45,183 nucleotides of DNA from positions 1-45,183 of the forward strand of contig DASUZD010000303.1 of NCBI GenBank assembly GCA_036377055.1, given 5' to 3'. Under the pieces are notes generated by a model. The model did not search any database and had not been told where the DNA came from. It was given only the letters and a program-made list of their open reading frames with translations. This document shows positions 22,568 to 30,533 of the stretch, one piece after another; positions within the stretch are counted from its first letter, which is position 1; the number at the start of each line of letters is the position of its first letter. This stretch comes from DASUZD01 sp036377055 (lineage in GTDB: Bacteria > Actinomycetota > Thermoleophilia > Gaiellales > Gaiellaceae). The position numbers and the translations under genes are program-made.

Positions 22568-23854
22568 GTGAGCGCCCTTCCGACCGGCACCGTCACGCTG
22601 CTCTTCAGCGACATCGAGAGCTCGACGGGCCTCGTCCAGAAGCTCGGTGAGGCGTACTCGCAGGTCCTCTCCGACCACCGCCGCCTCGTCCGCGAGGCCG
22701 TCGCCGGCGCGGGCGGCACCGAGGTCGACTGCCGCGCCGACGAGTTCTTCATCGCGTTCGTGGACGCCGAGTCGGCGGTGGCGGGGGCGCTCGCCGCGCA
22801 GCGGGCGCTCTCCACGGCAGACTGGCCCGAAGGCGCTCCGGTGCGCGTGCGGATGGGCATGCACACGGGCCACCCCGTGTTCGCGGACGACACCTACTAC
22901 GGCATCGACGTCCATCGCGCGGCGCGGATCTGCCGCTCGGGACACGGCGGGCAGGTGCTCGTCTCGGCCGCAACGCGCGAGGCGCTCTACGGCGTCGACC
23001 TCGGGGACGCCGAGCTGCGCGACCTGGGCGAGCACGAGCTGAAGGGACTGCCCGCGCCGGAGCGCATCTTCCAGCTCGTCGCAGAGGGACTCGAGGAGAC
23101 CTTCCCGGCGCTTCGCGAGGCCGATCTCGGCGCGACGGCGCCCGCGGCGCTCGACGCGCCCGAGGCGAGCGCCGTCCCCGTGGCGGAGGACGGATCGGGC
23201 GAGCAGGCCCTCCGGGTCGCGCTCGCCGAGGACTCGGTGCTCCTGCGAGAGGGGATCGCACGGCTCCTCGACGACGCGGGCTTCGAGGTCGTGGCCCAAG
23301 CGGGCACGGCCGACGACCTCGTCCGGCTGGTCGCGATGCACAAGCCGGACGTGGCGATCACGGACATCCGGATGCCGCCGACGCAGACCGACGAAGGCCT
23401 CCAGGCCGCGCAGAAGATCCGCGAGCGCCAGCCGGACGTGGGCGTGCTGGTCCTCTCCCAGTACGTCGAGCCGGCGTACGCGATGACGCTGCTCGGCGAC
23501 AGCGCCGAGGGGGTCGGCTACCTGCTCAAAGACCGGGTCTCGGACATCGACGAGTTCACGTCGGCGGTTCGCCGCGTCGCGCAGGGCGGCTCGGTGCTCG
23601 ACCCGGCCGTCGTGAGCCAGCTCGTCGGCCGCCGCCGCAAGGCCGACCCGCTCGAAGAGCTGACCCCGCGCGAGCGCGAGGTGCTGGAGCTGATGGCCGA
23701 GGGCCGCTCGAACGAGGCGATCGGGCAGCGGCTCTTCATCACGCTCCGCGCCGTCGAGAAGCACGTGACGAGCATCTTCTCGAAGCTCGGCCTGACCGCG
23801 ACGCCCGAGGACCACCGGCGCGTGCTGGCGGTCCTGGCCTTCCTTCGTTCCTAG
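22568..23854 (+). CDS. Class III nucleotide cyclase - receiver - LuxR-type HTH fusion
   Basis: 428 aa from GTG 22568. Residues ~5-175 are a class III adenylate/guanylate cyclase homology domain: first metal Asp15 (LLFSDIESST) and second metal Asp58 (CRADEFFIAF), 43 residues apart as in the family. The usual GD before the second metal is AD here. MGMHTGHPVFADDTYYGIDV and AARICRSGHGGQVLVS follow. After a flexible linker (~180-215), a receiver has acceptor Asp266 (VAITDIRMPPTQ) and Lys in GYLLKDRVS. The C-terminus is a LuxR/NarL helix-turn-helix (LTPREREVLELMAEGRSNEA ... VEKHVTSIFSKLGL). This joins second-messenger synthesis, phospho-input and DNA binding in one protein. The partner kinase could be the orphan NarL-type kinase upstream (inference). 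Confidence 0.92.
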   Translation: MSALPTGTVTLLFSDIESSTGLVQKLGEAYSQVLSDHRRLVREAVAGAGGTEVDCRADEFFIAFVDAESAVAGALAAQRALSTADWPEGAPVRVRMGMHTGHPVFADDTYYGIDVHRAARICRSGHGGQVLVSAATREALYGVDLGDAELRDLGEHELKGLPAPERIFQLVAEGLEETFPALREADLGATAPAALDAPEASAVPVAEDGSGEQALRVALAEDSVLLREGIARLLDDAGFEVVAQAGTADDLVRLVAMHKPDVAITDIRMPPTQTDEGLQAAQKIRERQPDVGVLVLSQYVEPAYAMTLLGDSAEGVGYLLKDRVSDIDEFTSAVRRVAQGGSVLDPAVVSQLVGRRRKADPLEELTPREREVLELMAEGRSNEAIGQRLFITLRAVEKHVTSIFSKLGLTATPEDHRRVLAVLAFLRS

Positions 23855-23917
23855 AAGAAGTACGGAAACCCGCACCTAAAGAAGCGGGCTGGCCTTGCTT
23901 CGCGCGCGCGAGGTGAC

Positions 23918-23945
23918 TGCGAGGCTCCGGCTACACAACCTCGCA
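23918..23945 (+). promoter_or_regulatory. Hairpin abutting the MMPL ribosome-binding site
   Basis: TGCGAGG (23918-23924) pairs with CCTCGCA (23939-23945) across a 14-nt loop. The 3' arm touches the AAGGAG Shine-Dalgarno (23945-23950) of the MMPL gene, so folding could affect ribosome access. There is also a CCCGC/GCGGG pair just upstream (about 23872-23888) that may end the cyclase-receiver transcript. Confidence 0.35.
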
Positions 23946-23960
23946 AGGAGCCCAAACGCA

Positions 23961-26192
23961 ATGTCACCTTTGAAACGCTCGAACAACATCGCCGCCCGGA
24001 TGGGGCGCTGGAGTGCGAACCACTGGAAGACTGCGGTCTTCGGGTGGCTCGCCTTCGTGATCGCCTCGCTTGCGATCGGCATGCAGGTCGGAACGAAGCA
24101 GATCTCCAACCAGGACTCGAACGTCGGCGAGTCGCGCCGCGGTGACCAGATCCTCAACCGCGCCGGCTTCAAGGCCGACCCGCAGACCGAGATCGTCGTC
24201 ATCCAGAGCGAGAAGCTCCAGGCGACCGATCCCGCCTTCCGCGCGGTCATCCGCGACGAGATCCGCGCTGTCCGTGGATTCGCGCTCGTAACCAACGTCC
24301 GCTCGCCGCTCGATCCCGGCCACGCCGACCAGATCTCCGACGACGGCCGCACCGTCATGGTCACGTGGGAGATGAAGGGAACCCTCGACGAGGCCGAGAA
24401 GCGGATCGACCCGATCGTCGCGGCGACCAACCGCGTCGGCAAGGCGCACCCCGAGTTCTTCGTCGGCGAGGCCGGCGCGGTCAGCTCGGACAAAGCGATC
24501 ACCAAGGCCTTCAACGGCCAGCTCGCGACCGCGGGCGAGCGCTCGATTCCGCTGACGCTGATCATCCTGCTGATCGTGTTCGGCGCAATCGTGGCGGCCG
24601 GCGTGCCGCTCTTGCTCGCGCTCACTGCGGTCGGAGCCACGATCGGCCTCGTCGCGCTGCCGAGCCAGTGGATCCCGATGGACAAGAACGTCAGCGCAGT
24701 GATCCTGCTGATCGGGCTGGCCGTCGGCGTCGACTACTCGCTCTTCTACCTCAAGCGAGAGCGTGAAGAGCGCGCCGCCGGCAAGGGCCATCGGGCCGCG
24801 TTGGAGGCCGCAGCGGCGACCTCCGGGCGCTCGGTGCTCATCTCCGGCGTCACCGTCATCGTCGCGATGGCCGGGCTGCTCTTCGCAGGCGACAAGACGT
24901 ACCTGTCGTTCGGCGTCGCGACCATGCTCGTCGTCGCGATCGCGATGATCGGCTCGCTGACCGTCCTGCCCGCCCTGCTCTCGAAGCTCGGCGACCGGGT
25001 CGAGAAGGGCCGGATCCCGTTCCTCCGGCGCCTGCGCCGTGAGAGCGGCGAGAACCGCTTCTGGTCGGCGATCCTGACCCCGGCGCTGAAGCGGCCGCTC
25101 GTCTCCGCGCTCGTCGCGGGCGGCGCGCTCGTCGTCATGGCGCTTCCGGTGCTGCACATCCACACCGGCCAGATGGGCTTCGACGCGGTGCCGAAGAGCT
25201 GGCCCACCGTCGCGACGATCCTGAAGGTCCAGAAGGCTTTCCCGGGCGGCGACAGCCCCGCCGTCGTCGCGATCAAGGCCAACACGGATTCGGCCGACAC
25301 GAAGAACGCGATCAACGAGCTGCGGGCGCAGGCACTCGCGAGCGGCCGGATGCACGGGCCGATCGACGTGACCGTCAACCCGTCCCACACCGTCGCGCGC
25401 GTGACGATCCCGCTCGCCGGCAAAGGCACGGACACGGAGTCGAACGCCGCGCTGAAGACGCTCCGCAAGGAGATCCTCCCCGCGACCGTCGGAAAGGTGC
25501 CGGGCGCCGAGTACGCCGTCACCGGCACGACGGCCATCACCGCCGACGACAGCTCGCTGCTGAAGCGGAAGTGGCCGATCGTGTTCGCCTTCGTCCTCGC
25601 GCTGGCGTTCGTCCTGCTGCTCGTCTCGTTCCGCTCGATCGTGATCGCGCTCAAGGCGATCCTGCTCAACCTGCTCTCGGTCGGCGCCGCGTACGGCGTG
25701 CTCGTCGCCGTCTTCCAATGGGGCTGGGGCGAGAACCTGCTGAACTTCCACAGCTACGGCGGCGTCGCCTACTGGCTGCCGATCTTCATGTTCGTCGTCC
25801 TCTTCGGGCTCTCGATGGACTACCACGTGTTCATCCTGAGCCGCGTCCGCGAGGCCTACGACCGCGGCCTGAAGACCGAGGACGCCGTCGCCCACGGGAT
25901 CAAGACGACGGCCGGCGTCGTCACGAGCGCCGCGGTCGTGATGGTCGGCGCGTTCGCGATCTTCGCGACGCTCCCGCTCACCGACATGAAGCAGATGGGC
26001 GTCGGGCTCGCAGCCGCCGTGCTGATCGACGCGACCATCGTCCGGGCCGTGCTGCTGCCCGCGACGATGAAGCTCCTCGGCGACGCGAACTGGTACCTCC
26101 CGAGCTGGCTCGAGTGGCTGCCGCGCCTCGAGCACGAGCCGCGGCCCGAGGCCGAGGCGGCTCCCGAGGCCGCTCCGGCGCTCGCCTCCTAA
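23961..26192 (+). CDS. MMPL/RND-family membrane transporter
   Basis: 743 aa. The ATG at 23961 is preceded by AAGGAG 10 nt upstream; the longer in-frame reading from 23895 adds residues before this signal and was rejected. Layout is that of MmpL-like exporters: one N-terminal helix (WKTAVFGWLAFVIASLAI), a periplasmic porter domain, a helix bundle with GLAVGVDYSLFYLKRERE (~255-272), a second porter domain (~400-530), and a second bundle with FGLSMDYHVFILSRVREA (~615-632). The two Asp-Tyr pairs are the proton-relay residues known in MmpL3 (family knowledge). Ends in a short acidic, Ala/Glu-rich tail. The cargo (lipid, drug or siderophore) cannot be inferred. It is followed by a strong hairpin. 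Confidence 0.93.
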   Translation: MSPLKRSNNIAARMGRWSANHWKTAVFGWLAFVIASLAIGMQVGTKQISNQDSNVGESRRGDQILNRAGFKADPQTEIVVIQSEKLQATDPAFRAVIRDEIRAVRGFALVTNVRSPLDPGHADQISDDGRTVMVTWEMKGTLDEAEKRIDPIVAATNRVGKAHPEFFVGEAGAVSSDKAITKAFNGQLATAGERSIPLTLIILLIVFGAIVAAGVPLLLALTAVGATIGLVALPSQWIPMDKNVSAVILLIGLAVGVDYSLFYLKREREERAAGKGHRAALEAAAATSGRSVLISGVTVIVAMAGLLFAGDKTYLSFGVATMLVVAIAMIGSLTVLPALLSKLGDRVEKGRIPFLRRLRRESGENRFWSAILTPALKRPLVSALVAGGALVVMALPVLHIHTGQMGFDAVPKSWPTVATILKVQKAFPGGDSPAVVAIKANTDSADTKNAINELRAQALASGRMHGPIDVTVNPSHTVARVTIPLAGKGTDTESNAALKTLRKEILPATVGKVPGAEYAVTGTTAITADDSSLLKRKWPIVFAFVLALAFVLLLVSFRSIVIALKAILLNLLSVGAAYGVLVAVFQWGWGENLLNFHSYGGVAYWLPIFMFVVLFGLSMDYHVFILSRVREAYDRGLKTEDAVAHGIKTTAGVVTSAAVVMVGAFAIFATLPLTDMKQMGVGLAAAVLIDATIVRAVLLPATMKLLGDANWYLPSWLEWLPRLEHEPRPEAEAAPEAAPALAS

Positions 26193-26212
26193 CTGGGCTC
26201 CTGACCCCCGAC

Positions 26213-26241
26213 CGGAAGCGCCCCCTCGATGGGCGCTTCCG
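26213..26241. terminator. Bidirectional terminator-like hairpin between convergent genes
   Basis: A perfect 11-bp stem, CGGAAGCGCCC (26213-26223) and GGGCGCTTCCG (26231-26241), 7-nt loop. It sits between the MMPL stop (26192) and the stop of the convergent spermidine-synthase-like gene (26247), so it can serve both. Weak T content follows on either side. Confidence 0.7.
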
Positions 26242-26246
26242 CGTGT

Positions 26247-28469
26247 TCATCCGTTCCAGCGGACGACGCTGAGGATGTTGGAGAACTCGTCCGTCCAGAC
26301 CCGAAGGCCTGGGTCGCGGCGGACCGGCTTCCAGCGCGGGTCGTGCGCGAAGCGAGCGAGGTCGCTCCTGTGGCGGGCGACGACGACCCAGGTCGAGCTC
26401 GACTCGCCGCGGCGCGCGTCCGCTTCGGTGACGAGGAAGCGCTCCGTGAGCCCGACGAGCCCGAGCGAGCGGTCGATCCCCTCGATCACCGGCTCGAGGT
26501 CGAGGTAGCGGTTCGAGATGTGGAAGGCGATCAGGCCGCCGGGACGCAGCTTGCGGAGGTAGACCTGGACCGCGTCGCGGGTGAGGAGGTGGACCGGCAC
26601 GGAGTCGGAGCTGAAGGCGTCGAGGACGATCAGGTCGTACGAGGAGTCCGGCGCCTTCGCGATCTCCAGGCGGCCATCGCCGATCCGCACGTGGATCTCG
26701 GCCTTCGAGTCGTGCAGATAGGTGAACCAGCGCGGGTTGGATGCGATCCGCACGACGGCGCGGTTGATCTCGTAGAAGGTGAAGCTGTCGCCCGGCCGCC
26801 CGTACGCCGCCGTCGTGCCGGCGCCGAGCCCGAGGACGGCGACGCTCCGCGGGCGGCTCGGAAGCTGCCGGAAGACCTGCCCGAGCGGACCACGCCGGAT
26901 GTAGTAGCTGAGAGGCACGTCGCGGCGGCCGGGCGCGAAGCTCTCGACGCCGTGCACCGTCGTGCCGTGCGCGAACACGTGCAGCGAGCCGTTCCGCTCG
27001 ACGCGGAGGACTCCGAAGAACGTGCGCTCCGCGTGCAGAGCCGGGTTCTGGACCGTCGTCATCGCCAGCACCGCCGCGATCCCGAGGCCGAAGCGAACCG
27101 GTCGCCTGGCCCACGTGGCGAGGATGACGACGCCCGCGATGTACACGCCTCGCACGGCCCACGTCCCCTGCGGCACGGTCTTCGAGGCCGTCAGCACGAC
27201 GACGAGGAACGCGAACGGCAGCAACAGGTCGGCGTTCCGCCGCAGGAGCCCGGCGCCGGGCTTCGGGCGGCGCGGGCCCATCCGGAGGAGCAACGCGAGC
27301 ACGATCGCGATCGGGTACTCGTAGAGGTTCGAGAAGAGAACCGGCGCCAGCAGCGCGTTGAAGGCGCCGCCGCAGACGCCGCCGAGCGAGAGCAGGAGGT
27401 AGAACTTCGTCAGCTGCTCCGGCGCGGGGCGCTCCAGCGCGAGGCGGCGGTGCACCATCAGCGCGACGAAGAACAGGTTCGCCGCGTGGAGGCCCATCGC
27501 GCCCCAGACCGGCGGCTTCGAGATCGGCAGAAGCGATGCGCCGAGCAGGAGCGAGGATCCGGCGACCGCCCAGCTGATCGCGCGCAGCGAGAGCGGCTGT
27601 CGCTTCGCAAACGCGACGACGAAGCTCAGGAGGTACAGCGCGAGCGGGATCACCCAGAGCAGCGGGACCGCGGCGATGTCGGTCGAGATGTAGTTCGTCG
27701 TCCCGAGCATCAGGCTCGAAGGGAGAGCCGCGAGCGCGACCCAGCGCGTCGCTTTGAGCGCGCCGATCGGAGCGGCCGGAGCGCGCGGCACGGCGATCGC
27801 CGCAGCCACCGGCGCCGCGGCGAGAACGCGCCAGGCGCAGAGCGCCGCGAGGATCACGAAGACCGAGTAACCGACCGTCCACAGGTGCGCCTGCTCCGCA
27901 AGCGTGAGCCGCGGCTCGATCAGGAACGGGTAGGCGAGGAGCGCGAGCATGCTCCCGACGTTTCCGGCCGCGTAGAGGAAGTAGGGGTCGCGCGAGCCGG
28001 GGTCGCCGACGGCGGCGAACCAGCGCTGGAGGACCGGGCTCGCGGTGGTCACGACGAAGAAAGGCAGGCCGGCCGCGAGGGAGAGGGCGATCAGCACCCG
28101 GAGCGCAGGAGCGCCGCCGCCCGACCCGGTGTCGGTCGAGACGGCGATCGGAAGAACGGCGAACGGCGGCAGGAGGAGCGCGAGCTGGACGAGCACCTGC
28201 CTGCGCAGGCCCGCGATCCGAACCGAGTAGTGCGCGAACGCGTAGCCGCCGAGCAGCGCGGCCTGGAAGAAGACGAGCGACACGGCCCAGACGGCAGAGG
28301 TGCCGCCGAACGACGGCAGCAGCATCTTCGCGACCATCGGCTCGACGGCGAACACCAGCGCGGCCGCGGCGAAGATCGCCGTCCCGAACAGCGTGACGGT
28401 CGCTCGCGGCCCAAGCCCCGCGAGCCTGCCGGGAATCTCGAGGGCGACGTTGTGCTCGCGCGCTTCCAT
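26247..28469 (-). CDS. Membrane-embedded spermidine synthase-like protein (fused MFS-like domain)
   Basis: About 740 aa. The first ~480 residues are a string of hydrophobic helices (LFGTAIFAAAALVFAVEPMV, AVWAVSLVFFQAALLGGYAF, FVVTTASPVLQRWF and more). The last ~240 residues form a spermidine-synthase-type Rossmann domain: SVAVLGLGAGTTAAYG, FYEINRAVVRIAS (acidic SAM-ribose contact), RIGDGRLEIAK and YDLIVLDAFSSDSVP. The fused architecture is common in actinobacteria and proteobacteria, usually annotated 'spermidine synthase' or 'fused MFS/spermidine synthase' without proof of polyamine activity. Start: ATG 28469 with GAGGAGG just upstream; ATG 28481 is an alternative. It is divergent from the methyltransferase at 28529. 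Confidence 0.88.
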   Translation of the reverse strand: MEAREHNVALEIPGRLAGLGPRATVTLFGTAIFAAAALVFAVEPMVAKMLLPSFGGTSAVWAVSLVFFQAALLGGYAFAHYSVRIAGLRRQVLVQLALLLPPFAVLPIAVSTDTGSGGGAPALRVLIALSLAAGLPFFVVTTASPVLQRWFAAVGDPGSRDPYFLYAAGNVGSMLALLAYPFLIEPRLTLAEQAHLWTVGYSVFVILAALCAWRVLAAAPVAAAIAVPRAPAAPIGALKATRWVALAALPSSLMLGTTNYISTDIAAVPLLWVIPLALYLLSFVVAFAKRQPLSLRAISWAVAGSSLLLGASLLPISKPPVWGAMGLHAANLFFVALMVHRRLALERPAPEQLTKFYLLLSLGGVCGGAFNALLAPVLFSNLYEYPIAIVLALLLRMGPRRPKPGAGLLRRNADLLLPFAFLVVVLTASKTVPQGTWAVRGVYIAGVVILATWARRPVRFGLGIAAVLAMTTVQNPALHAERTFFGVLRVERNGSLHVFAHGTTVHGVESFAPGRRDVPLSYYIRRGPLGQVFRQLPSRPRSVAVLGLGAGTTAAYGRPGDSFTFYEINRAVVRIASNPRWFTYLHDSKAEIHVRIGDGRLEIAKAPDSSYDLIVLDAFSSDSVPVHLLTRDAVQVYLRKLRPGGLIAFHISNRYLDLEPVIEGIDRSLGLVGLTERFLVTEADARRGESSSTWVVVARHRSDLARFAHDPRWKPVRRDPGLRVWTDEFSNILSVVRWNG

Positions 28470-28528
28470 TCGCCTCCTCATCGACTGCGAGGACGCGCAG
28501 CTTGAGGACACGCGTAGGGTGGTTGCGT

Positions 28529-29353
28529 ATGGCGACCGGGCCGCAGACGTGGCACTACGGGCTGGTCGCGAGGTGGTGGTCCGAGTTCAACGTCGACGGG
28601 CCGGAGATCGAGTACTTCCGGCGCTTCGTCGAGGAGGGCCAGCCAGCGCTCGACGTCGGCTGCGGGACGGGGCGCCTGCTGCTCCCCTATCTCCGCGCCG
28701 GGCTCGACGTCGACGGCTGCGACGTCTCAGCCGACATGATCGCGCTCTGCCGCGAGAAGGCGGCTGCCGAAGGGCTGTCGCCGACGCTGTTCGTCCAGCC
28801 GATGCACGAGCTCGCGCCGCCGCGCGCGTACCGGACGATCTACGTCTGTGGCGCGTTCGGCGTTGGGAGCGACCGGACCCGAGATACCGAGGCGCTGCGG
28901 CGCTTCTTCGACGCGCTGGAGCCGGGCGGGACGCTCGTGCTCGACAACGAGGCTCCGTACGCCGACTCGAGGCAGTGGCGGCATTGGCTATCCGAGGAGC
29001 GGCGGTCGCTGCCCGAGGCTGAACGTGCGGGGCGCCGTCGCCGCGGCGCCGACGGAGCCGAGTACGAGCTCCGCTCGAGGCTGCTAGCGCTCGAGCAGTC
29101 GGCGACGTACTCGATGCACGCGCTGATGTGGAGTGACGGCGAGCTCGTCGGCGAGGAGGAGCACCAGCTCCAGCTCGCGCTTTACTTCAAGCACGAGCTG
29201 GTGCTGATGCTCGAGCGGGCCGGTTTCGGAGACGTGACCGTCCGGGGCGGGTACGACGACGCGGAGCCGACCGCCGACCACGAGTTCCTCGTGTTCGTCG
29301 CGCACAAGCCGGCGAGATCAACTCGCCAAGAAGACGCGCGCTCGCTCCATTAA
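28529..29353 (+). CDS. Class I SAM-dependent methyltransferase
   Basis: 274 aa from ATG 28529 (MATGPQTWHYGLVARWW). A small-molecule methyltransferase: motif I ALDVGCGTGRLLLPYL (~43-58), CDVSADMIALCREKA, and a post-II segment YRTIYVCGAFGVG. The N-terminal YGLVARWWSEFN resembles many 'class I SAM-dependent methyltransferase' proteins with a short cap. The C-terminal half has a lipocalin-like/cap region (YSMHALMWSDGELVGEEEHQ). Substrate unknown. Its last 36 nt overlap the 3' end of the convergent HEPN gene. It is not the same family member as the methyltransferase at 327. Confidence 0.85.
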   Translation: MATGPQTWHYGLVARWWSEFNVDGPEIEYFRRFVEEGQPALDVGCGTGRLLLPYLRAGLDVDGCDVSADMIALCREKAAAEGLSPTLFVQPMHELAPPRAYRTIYVCGAFGVGSDRTRDTEALRRFFDALEPGGTLVLDNEAPYADSRQWRHWLSEERRSLPEAERAGRRRRGADGAEYELRSRLLALEQSATYSMHALMWSDGELVGEEEHQLQLALYFKHELVLMLERAGFGDVTVRGGYDDAEPTADHEFLVFVAHKPARSTRQEDARSLH

Positions 29354-29722
29354 CTCCGTCGTTGCCTCGTGCGCGTCGACCAAGCTCGCGTGCGCGACAA
29401 ATCCAGCCGCGTAGGACGCCTCGTGGCGTCGAGCTCGCGCGGCATCGAGCGCGTCGAGCAACTCCTCGTTGGGGTCTCCGAGCTGTGCGAGCGCCTCCTC
29501 GAGGCGGAGAAGGTGGGAACCGTCCCCAGGCGTGACGCGCTTTCCGACAGCCTGCAGGATCGCGTCGCACGCACAGATGCTCGCATTGTGGAGGAGAACC
29601 GTCTGCGACTCAGTGCTCAATCCCGCAATATGGGCGTCACGTAGAAACCGCTCTGCTTGGTCGAGGAAGACGCGAGCTCCGTCGCGATCGGCGTATACGT
29701 CCTCGATGCGCGCGTCGGTCAT
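29318..29722 (-). CDS. HEPN-domain protein, probable toxin of a HEPN/MNT pair
   Basis: 134 aa, all-helical, start ATG 29722 only 3 nt after the stop of the nucleotidyltransferase gene. The sequence (LDQAERFLRDAHIA, LLHNASICACDAILQAVGKR, LLDALDAARARRHEASYAAG) fits HEPN domains of the type paired with MNT nucleotidyltransferases. HEPN toxins are RNases whose active site is usually R-x4-6-H. Here the nearest pattern is Arg96-x3-His100 followed by Tyr104, so the motif spacing is not canonical and nuclease activity is uncertain. In known HepT/MntA systems the MNT partner AMPylates a tyrosine near this motif; Tyr104 is a candidate (inference). The 3' end overlaps the methyltransferase 3' end. Confidence 0.75.
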   Translation of the reverse strand: MTDARIEDVYADRDGARVFLDQAERFLRDAHIAGLSTESQTVLLHNASICACDAILQAVGKRVTPGDGSHLLRLEEALAQLGDPNEELLDALDAARARRHEASYAAGFVAHASLVDAHEATTELMERARVFLAS

Positions 29723-29725
29723 CGG

Positions 29726-30313
29726 TCATCCGATCGCAGTCAGATCGCCGGCGAGTGAAATGAGAGGGCCCTCGAGCACTCCTCGGACGAAGCTCGATCC
29801 GTCTGCGCGAAGGTGTCGAAACTCATCCGCACTCAGAACAGTGAGATCGATCCTGCGGCCGACTTGCTTGGCGATCGGGCGTACGGACCGTCTCAAATCG
29901 CGAAGCTCTGCATCCCCGACCACGAGCACGTCGACGTCGCTCTCGGGCCTGCGTCCCCCGGCGGCCCACGAGCCATGAATGACCGCGGCCTCGACGTCTG
30001 GTCGTTCGAGAGCTGCGCGCAGCCGCTGCTCCAGGCCGACCGTCTGGCCAAGCAGGACCGCCAACGGCTCCGTCATCGGTTCGCCACTCGCGGCGGAAAA
30101 CCGGTGAGGGCGCGCTTTGGCATCCCTCACTACGATCCCGGCGCCTTCAGCCCGTCCGAGCTCGCGGTGAACCGACGAGGCCGGCGCGTCAAGGGTGGAT
30201 GCGAGCTCGTCCAGCGTCCAACTTCGCTCCGGCTGAAGAAGGAGCAGGGCTAGAAGTCGCACCTGCATTTCCGAGCGGAAGAGCGGCAAGAGAGGCGGGT
30301 GGCTTGTTCGCAT
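29726..30313 (-). CDS. wHTH-MNT nucleotidyltransferase, probable antitoxin/autorepressor
   Basis: 195 aa. Residues 1-~75 are a winged helix-turn-helix of ArsR/MarR style (SEMQVRLLALLLLQPERSWT then LDELASTLDAPASSVHREL). Residues ~90-195 are a minimal nucleotidyltransferase: VIHGSWAAGGRRPESDVDVL with the two metal Asp in SDVD, and a third Asp in RRIDLTVLSADEF. All catalytic acids are present, so it should be an active AMP-transferase. Its fusion to a DNA-binding domain suggests it also represses its own promoter. It is the first gene of a two-gene unit with the HEPN protein. A TATAGT box ends 8 nt before the ATG, suggesting a leaderless transcript. Confidence 0.82.
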   Translation of the reverse strand: MRTSHPPLLPLFRSEMQVRLLALLLLQPERSWTLDELASTLDAPASSVHRELGRAEGAGIVVRDAKARPHRFSAASGEPMTEPLAVLLGQTVGLEQRLRAALERPDVEAAVIHGSWAAGGRRPESDVDVLVVGDAELRDLRRSVRPIAKQVGRRIDLTVLSADEFRHLRADGSSFVRGVLEGPLISLAGDLTAIG

Positions 30314-30321
30314 TACGGGGA

Positions 30322-30327
30322 ACTATA
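30322..30327 (-). promoter_or_regulatory. Candidate -10 box of the MNT/HEPN operon
   Basis: On the minus strand TATAGT lies 8 nt upstream of the MNT ATG (30313), in a notably AT-rich stretch (30320-30340). No convincing -35 is seen at 17 nt. If used, transcription would start at or next to the start codon (leaderless mRNA, common in actinobacteria). Confidence 0.4.
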
Positions 30328-30391
30328 TCTCAATAAAGCGAATGGACCTTCGCCTGCGGATTGGGTTCGTTCCGCCGAACATCGCCGCGAG

Positions 30392-30464
30392 AGCCGGAGG
30401 AGGGACTCGAACCCTCGGCCTAGCGCTTACAAGGCGCTTGCTCTGCCAGCTGAGCTACTCCGGC
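30392..30464 (-). tRNA. tRNA-Thr (anticodon UGU)
   Basis: The minus strand folds as a 73-nt cloverleaf: acceptor GCCGGAG/CTCCGGC, D-arm GCTC...GAGC, anticodon stem AGCGC/GCGCT with loop CTTGTAA (anticodon TGT at 30429-30431), T-arm GAGGG-TTCGAGT-CCCTC, discriminator T. No CCA is encoded. It reads ACA and, by wobble, other Thr codons. In related genomes a tRNA-Thr lies downstream of sigH before rpmG/secE/nusG; here the HEPN/MNT pair and other genes follow instead. Confidence 0.97.
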
Positions 30465-30472
30465 CGACCTGA

Positions 30473-30522
30473 CGCAGGTGTACACCTGTATCTGATGTAG
30501 GTGTACACCTACATCACCTGCG
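30473..30522. repeat. Nested perfect palindromes between sigH and tRNA-Thr (operator-like)
   Basis: Two palindromes share the 12-bp core AGGTGTACACCT. One is a 14-bp perfect palindrome at 30475-30488 (CAGGTGTACACCTG). The other is a 24-bp perfect palindrome at 30493-30516. Their centres are 23 bp apart, about two helical turns. An outer inverted repeat CGCAGGTG (30473-30480) / CACCTGCG (30515-30522) brackets both. The position is 8 nt upstream of the tRNA 5' end, where the tRNA promoter must lie, and 11 nt past the sigH stop. It could be a double operator for a dimeric repressor or a cruciform terminator; there is no U-tract. Confidence 0.7.
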
Positions 30523-30533
30523 CCGCGAAAAGG

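Noticed and set aside
26229..28505. 758-aa plus-strand ORF opposite the spermidine-synthase-like gene
   Set aside because: Highly charged Arg/Glu low-complexity translation with no motif; the minus strand encodes a clear membrane/SAM protein. Typical high-GC antisense shadow.
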